From positions 1-13,603 of the forward strand of contig JBHIEE010000080.1 in the NCBI GenBank assembly GCA_046760445.1: DNA of 13,603 bases. Direction: 5' to 3'. Positions 11,790 through 13,603 of the stretch are shown here, piece after piece. Under the pieces are notes generated by a model. It searched no databases, was not told the origin of the DNA, and was given only the letters and a program-made list of their open reading frames with translations. Source of the DNA: JBHIEE01 sp046760445 (GTDB lineage Bacteria; Acidobacteriota; Aminicenantia; JdFR-78). How positions within the stretch are numbered: position 1 is the first letter of the stretch; every line of letters starts with the position of its first letter. Position numbers and translations under genes: made by a program.

Positions 11790-12488
11790 TTGAAGACGAT
11801 AGTAGTTTATGGACACGGCCCCCAAGACAGCGAAGAATTGACTCCTATGGAAAAGTTAAATATTGAAGCAGCGGCAAAGCTTTTCCCTCAGTTAGACCAG
11901 GAAAAAGTGAAGGTAATTCTTACGGGGGGACATACAGGAAAGAGTTATCTCGCAGAAGCTGAAGTAATGCAGAAACAGCTAATCCTTAAGGGGATTCCAA
12001 AAGAGTGTATTATTTTAGAGGATAAAGCCACCAATACCATAGAGAATGTCGTCTTTGTGACCAATATCGCAGAGAGGGTAGATATTGATTACTTTATCCA
12101 TCTGAGTATTCGCCATCATCTTCCTAGAATCAAAGAAATATGTTCCCTTATAGGAACTGATACCCTTTCAGAATATAAAGCTTCCGAAGAGATTTTAGGA
12201 GAAAATCATCAATTAGTGAAGGATACTAAAGAGGCAGTAAAAGTTTGGGCAGTGAATAAAGAACGATGGATACGAGGCCTCAAGGAAATCCCAGAATACT
12301 GGCTTCCTCAAGCCATGCAAATAGAAAATGTAAAAAGATGTCGATGTATCCTGAGTCACGAGCGAATTAGAGGATGGTTAAAGAATAACTTCTCCATCTC
12401 TGATGTAAAAAGTCTTTCAGACAAAGAAATTGCAAAAATTCGAGAAAAAATTAAAAGAGTAAAAAGAATAGTACCTAAGGAGACGTAA
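11790..12488 (+). CDS. DUF218 / YdcF-SanA-like protein
   Basis: The 232-residue protein carries the DUF218 pattern: an N-terminal strand IVVYGHGP (4-11), LTGGHTG (44-50), the EAEVM helix (56-60), a GIP..CIILED strand (68-78) and the TNTIENV motif (81-87). Members include YdcF and the envelope-linked SanA and ElyC; YdcF is reported to bind S-adenosylmethionine, and the family's chemistry is poorly settled. There is no signal peptide or membrane helix, unlike SanA/ElyC, so this version is probably cytoplasmic. The C-terminal 60-70 residues are Lys/Arg-rich and not part of the core. The start is TTG with a perfect SD. The gene follows the glycosyltransferase by 82 nt with only weak promoter-like matches (TTGATA at 11712). 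Its stop codon lies in the terminator hairpin. Confidence 0.85.
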   Translation: MKTIVVYGHGPQDSEELTPMEKLNIEAAAKLFPQLDQEKVKVILTGGHTGKSYLAEAEVMQKQLILKGIPKECIILEDKATNTIENVVFVTNIAERVDIDYFIHLSIRHHLPRIKEICSLIGTDTLSEYKASEEILGENHQLVKDTKEAVKVWAVNKERWIRGLKEIPEYWLPQAMQIENVKRCRCILSHERIRGWLKNNFSISDVKSLSDKEIAKIREKIKRVKRIVPKET

Positions 12489-12510
12489 AATACCGTCTCC
12501 GTTTTTATTT
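12479..12510 (+). terminator. Rho-independent terminator overlapping the DUF218 stop codon
   Basis: GGAGACG (12479-12485) and CGTCTCC (12494-12500) form a perfect 7-bp stem with an 8-nt loop that contains the TAA stop. It is followed by GTTTTTATTT. It closes the unit before the next promoter. Confidence 0.85.
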
Positions 12511-12519
12511 CAAAATTCA

Positions 12520-12547
12520 TTGATTTAAAGTTTCTAATAGGTAAAAT
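12520..12547 (+). promoter_or_regulatory. Promoter for the last gene, leaderless arrangement likely
   Basis: TTGATT (12520-12525) and TAAAAT (12542-12547) are separated by 16 bp. The start codon ATG 12556 begins only 8 nt after the -10, so the transcript would start at or next to the AUG. Confidence 0.6.
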
Positions 12548-12555
12548 AAATTAAT

Positions 12556-13603
12556 ATGTATATTTTTGTTACTTATGGTCTTAAGGGGTGGAGAGGGGTT
12601 CAAGAGAGGGGTCTGGCAATCGCTAAAAACTTTAAGAAAAAAGGGGTCTTATTTTTAAATGGTTACGATAGCAATTTCATTAAAAAAGAGGGCTTTTCTT
12701 GCGAAACAATAGATTTGAGTTTGACTGATCCCCAAAAAATAAAATTTCCTAAAAAAACAAAAGCCATAATTTTTGCCGATTTGCCAACTAATGAACTTTT
12801 TAATCTCTCTTTATTTTTAGCAGCCAAAGAGAAAGGAATTCCTACCATAGTCTTTGATCAAATTTATAAGAGAGGCCAACTAAAAGAAGGAGTTTATAAG
12901 AATTTGGCAGAGTATGCTGACCTTTTAATTTTAAATGGTCTAAAATTCATGAAAGGAGAAGAGGGAGAAAGAGTAAAAATAATTCCTCCTTTACCTGATT
13001 ATAAGATTCAGCCGAAAATAAGAGAAAAAATTTCTTTAAAATATAATTTAGATCCTAAAAAATTTTGGATTTTTATTTCGGGATATTACAAACCTGTTTT
13101 TGAAATGACAAAAAGAGCTTTACCTCTGATTTCAAAAAATAAAAAAGACTTTTATTTAATTCTTTTACCCTATCTTCCTCAAAGAAAATTTTTAGAGTTT
13201 TTAGATGCTTCAGATATTTTTACCTCAAAATTTGGCTACCTCCAAATTTTAGAAGCCTTGGCTTTAAGAACTCCTGTTATAGTGGGAGGTGAGGCAGGCT
13301 ATGTTTTGAGGATGGAAATTTTAGATAAAAAAATTCAAGAGGTAATAAAATATGCAAAAGATTTTAGGGAATTGGCAAAAATTTTAAATTCTTTTTTAGA
13401 AAATAAAAAAGAGAGGAGAAAAATTATAAATAAAATGGCAAAACTTCACAATTTGAGTTTTGGTGGGGCAAAAATTGCTGCAGGTTATATTAAGAAAATT
13501 AAGAGAAAAAAAACCAAAAAACCTTTTAAGAAAAAAATCCTTGTTTTAGTTAATGAAGAAATTAAAAAAGCAGAGAAATTAATTAAAAGTCAGCCTTTTC
13601 TTT
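12556..13603 (+). CDS. Partial protein, possibly GT-B glycosyltransferase-like (3' end outside window)
   Basis: An ATG at 12556, just after an in-frame TAA at 12547, opens a frame that stays open to the window end (349 codons visible). The first residues (MYIFVTYGLKGWRGVQERGL, 1-20) look like a Rossmann strand and loop. Later landmarks recall the GT-B second domain: IIPPLPD (142-148) in the place of PNGVD, IFISGYYKP (172-180), and FGYLQILEALALRTPVIV (226-243) with the Glu and PV(I/V) expected near the donor site. The region around residues 313-330 is very Lys-rich, and a new strand, KILVLV, starts at 327, hinting at a second domain or linker. No signal peptide or membrane helix is seen. The glycosyltransferase call is by pattern only. 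It has no SD and is probably leaderless; base composition is AT-richer than the surface genes. Confidence 0.75.
   Translation, partial: MYIFVTYGLKGWRGVQERGLAIAKNFKKKGVLFLNGYDSNFIKKEGFSCETIDLSLTDPQKIKFPKKTKAIIFADLPTNELFNLSLFLAAKEKGIPTIVFDQIYKRGQLKEGVYKNLAEYADLLILNGLKFMKGEEGERVKIIPPLPDYKIQPKIREKISLKYNLDPKKFWIFISGYYKPVFEMTKRALPLISKNKKDFYLILLPYLPQRKFLEFLDASDIFTSKFGYLQILEALALRTPVIVGGEAGYVLRMEILDKKIQEVIKYAKDFRELAKILNSFLENKKERRKIINKMAKLHNLSFGGAKIAAGYIKKIKRKKTKKPFKKKILVLVNEEIKKAEKLIKSQPFL

Noticed and set aside
1..13603. tRNA, rRNA, CRISPR array, riboswitch or IS605 tnpB
   Set aside because: I saw no cloverleaf, regular spaced repeats, conserved aptamer pattern or TnpB-like frame on either strand by reading; a covariance-model scan would be decisive.
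1..13603. Alternative genetic code because no gene stops at TGA
   Set aside because: Twelve genes all ending in TAA or TAG fits AT-rich bias; absence of in-frame TGA in long genes argues against TGA as glycine or tryptophan.

Overview
The window is AT-rich, and every gene I can support lies on the + strand. Genes are compact and the standard genetic code fits: all twelve complete stops are TAA or TAG, and no long gene has an in-frame TGA. The protein styles suggest a Patescibacteria/CPR (Parcubacteria-like) genome or an uncultivated relative: Thr/Ser-rich surface proteins with cadherin/Ig-like repeats, cohesin modules fused to FN3-like modules and a C-terminal membrane anchor, a Cys-rich 'CGDG...ECDDGN' repeat protein, and a REP-type Y1 transposase. 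This assignment is an inference; the window holds no rRNA, tRNA or ribosomal-protein marker.

Region 1 (1-8011) is a cell-surface gene cluster. It starts with the 3' part of a large secreted protein (1-1334), followed by its tandem paralogue (1434-3122), an Ig-like single-pass membrane protein (3196-4155), a secreted Cys-rich, Ig-like, dockerin protein (4139-5236), and two paralogous membrane-anchored cohesin proteins (5255-6247, 6269-8011). Genes 2 to 6 are close or overlapping, have a candidate promoter in front of 1434, and end in a terminator at 8045-8070, so they look like one operon. The simplest reading is a small cohesin-dockerin display system: a secreted dockerin protein docks onto cohesins held by C-terminal membrane anchors, next to large adhesin- or S-layer-like proteins.

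Region 2 (8012-8741) holds two short paralogous genes of unknown function. Each has its own promoter-like sequence, Shine-Dalgarno (SD) site and terminator. The second appears to start with ACG.

Region 3 (8742-9578) is a Y1 (RAYT-like) transposase gene with four copies of a GACGTGCGACGTC hairpin: one upstream in inverse orientation, one inside the gene and two just downstream. Region 4 (9613-10359) is a ZIP-family metal transporter. Region 5 (10360-13603) has a near-consensus promoter, an interspersed inverted-repeat element that supplies the start codon of a GT4 glycosyltransferase (10532-11707), a DUF218/YdcF-like protein with a TTG start and a perfect SD (11790-12488), a terminator, and a probably leaderless gene cut by the window end (12556-13603) that may be another GT-B-like protein. 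No intergenic gap exceeds about 190 bases.
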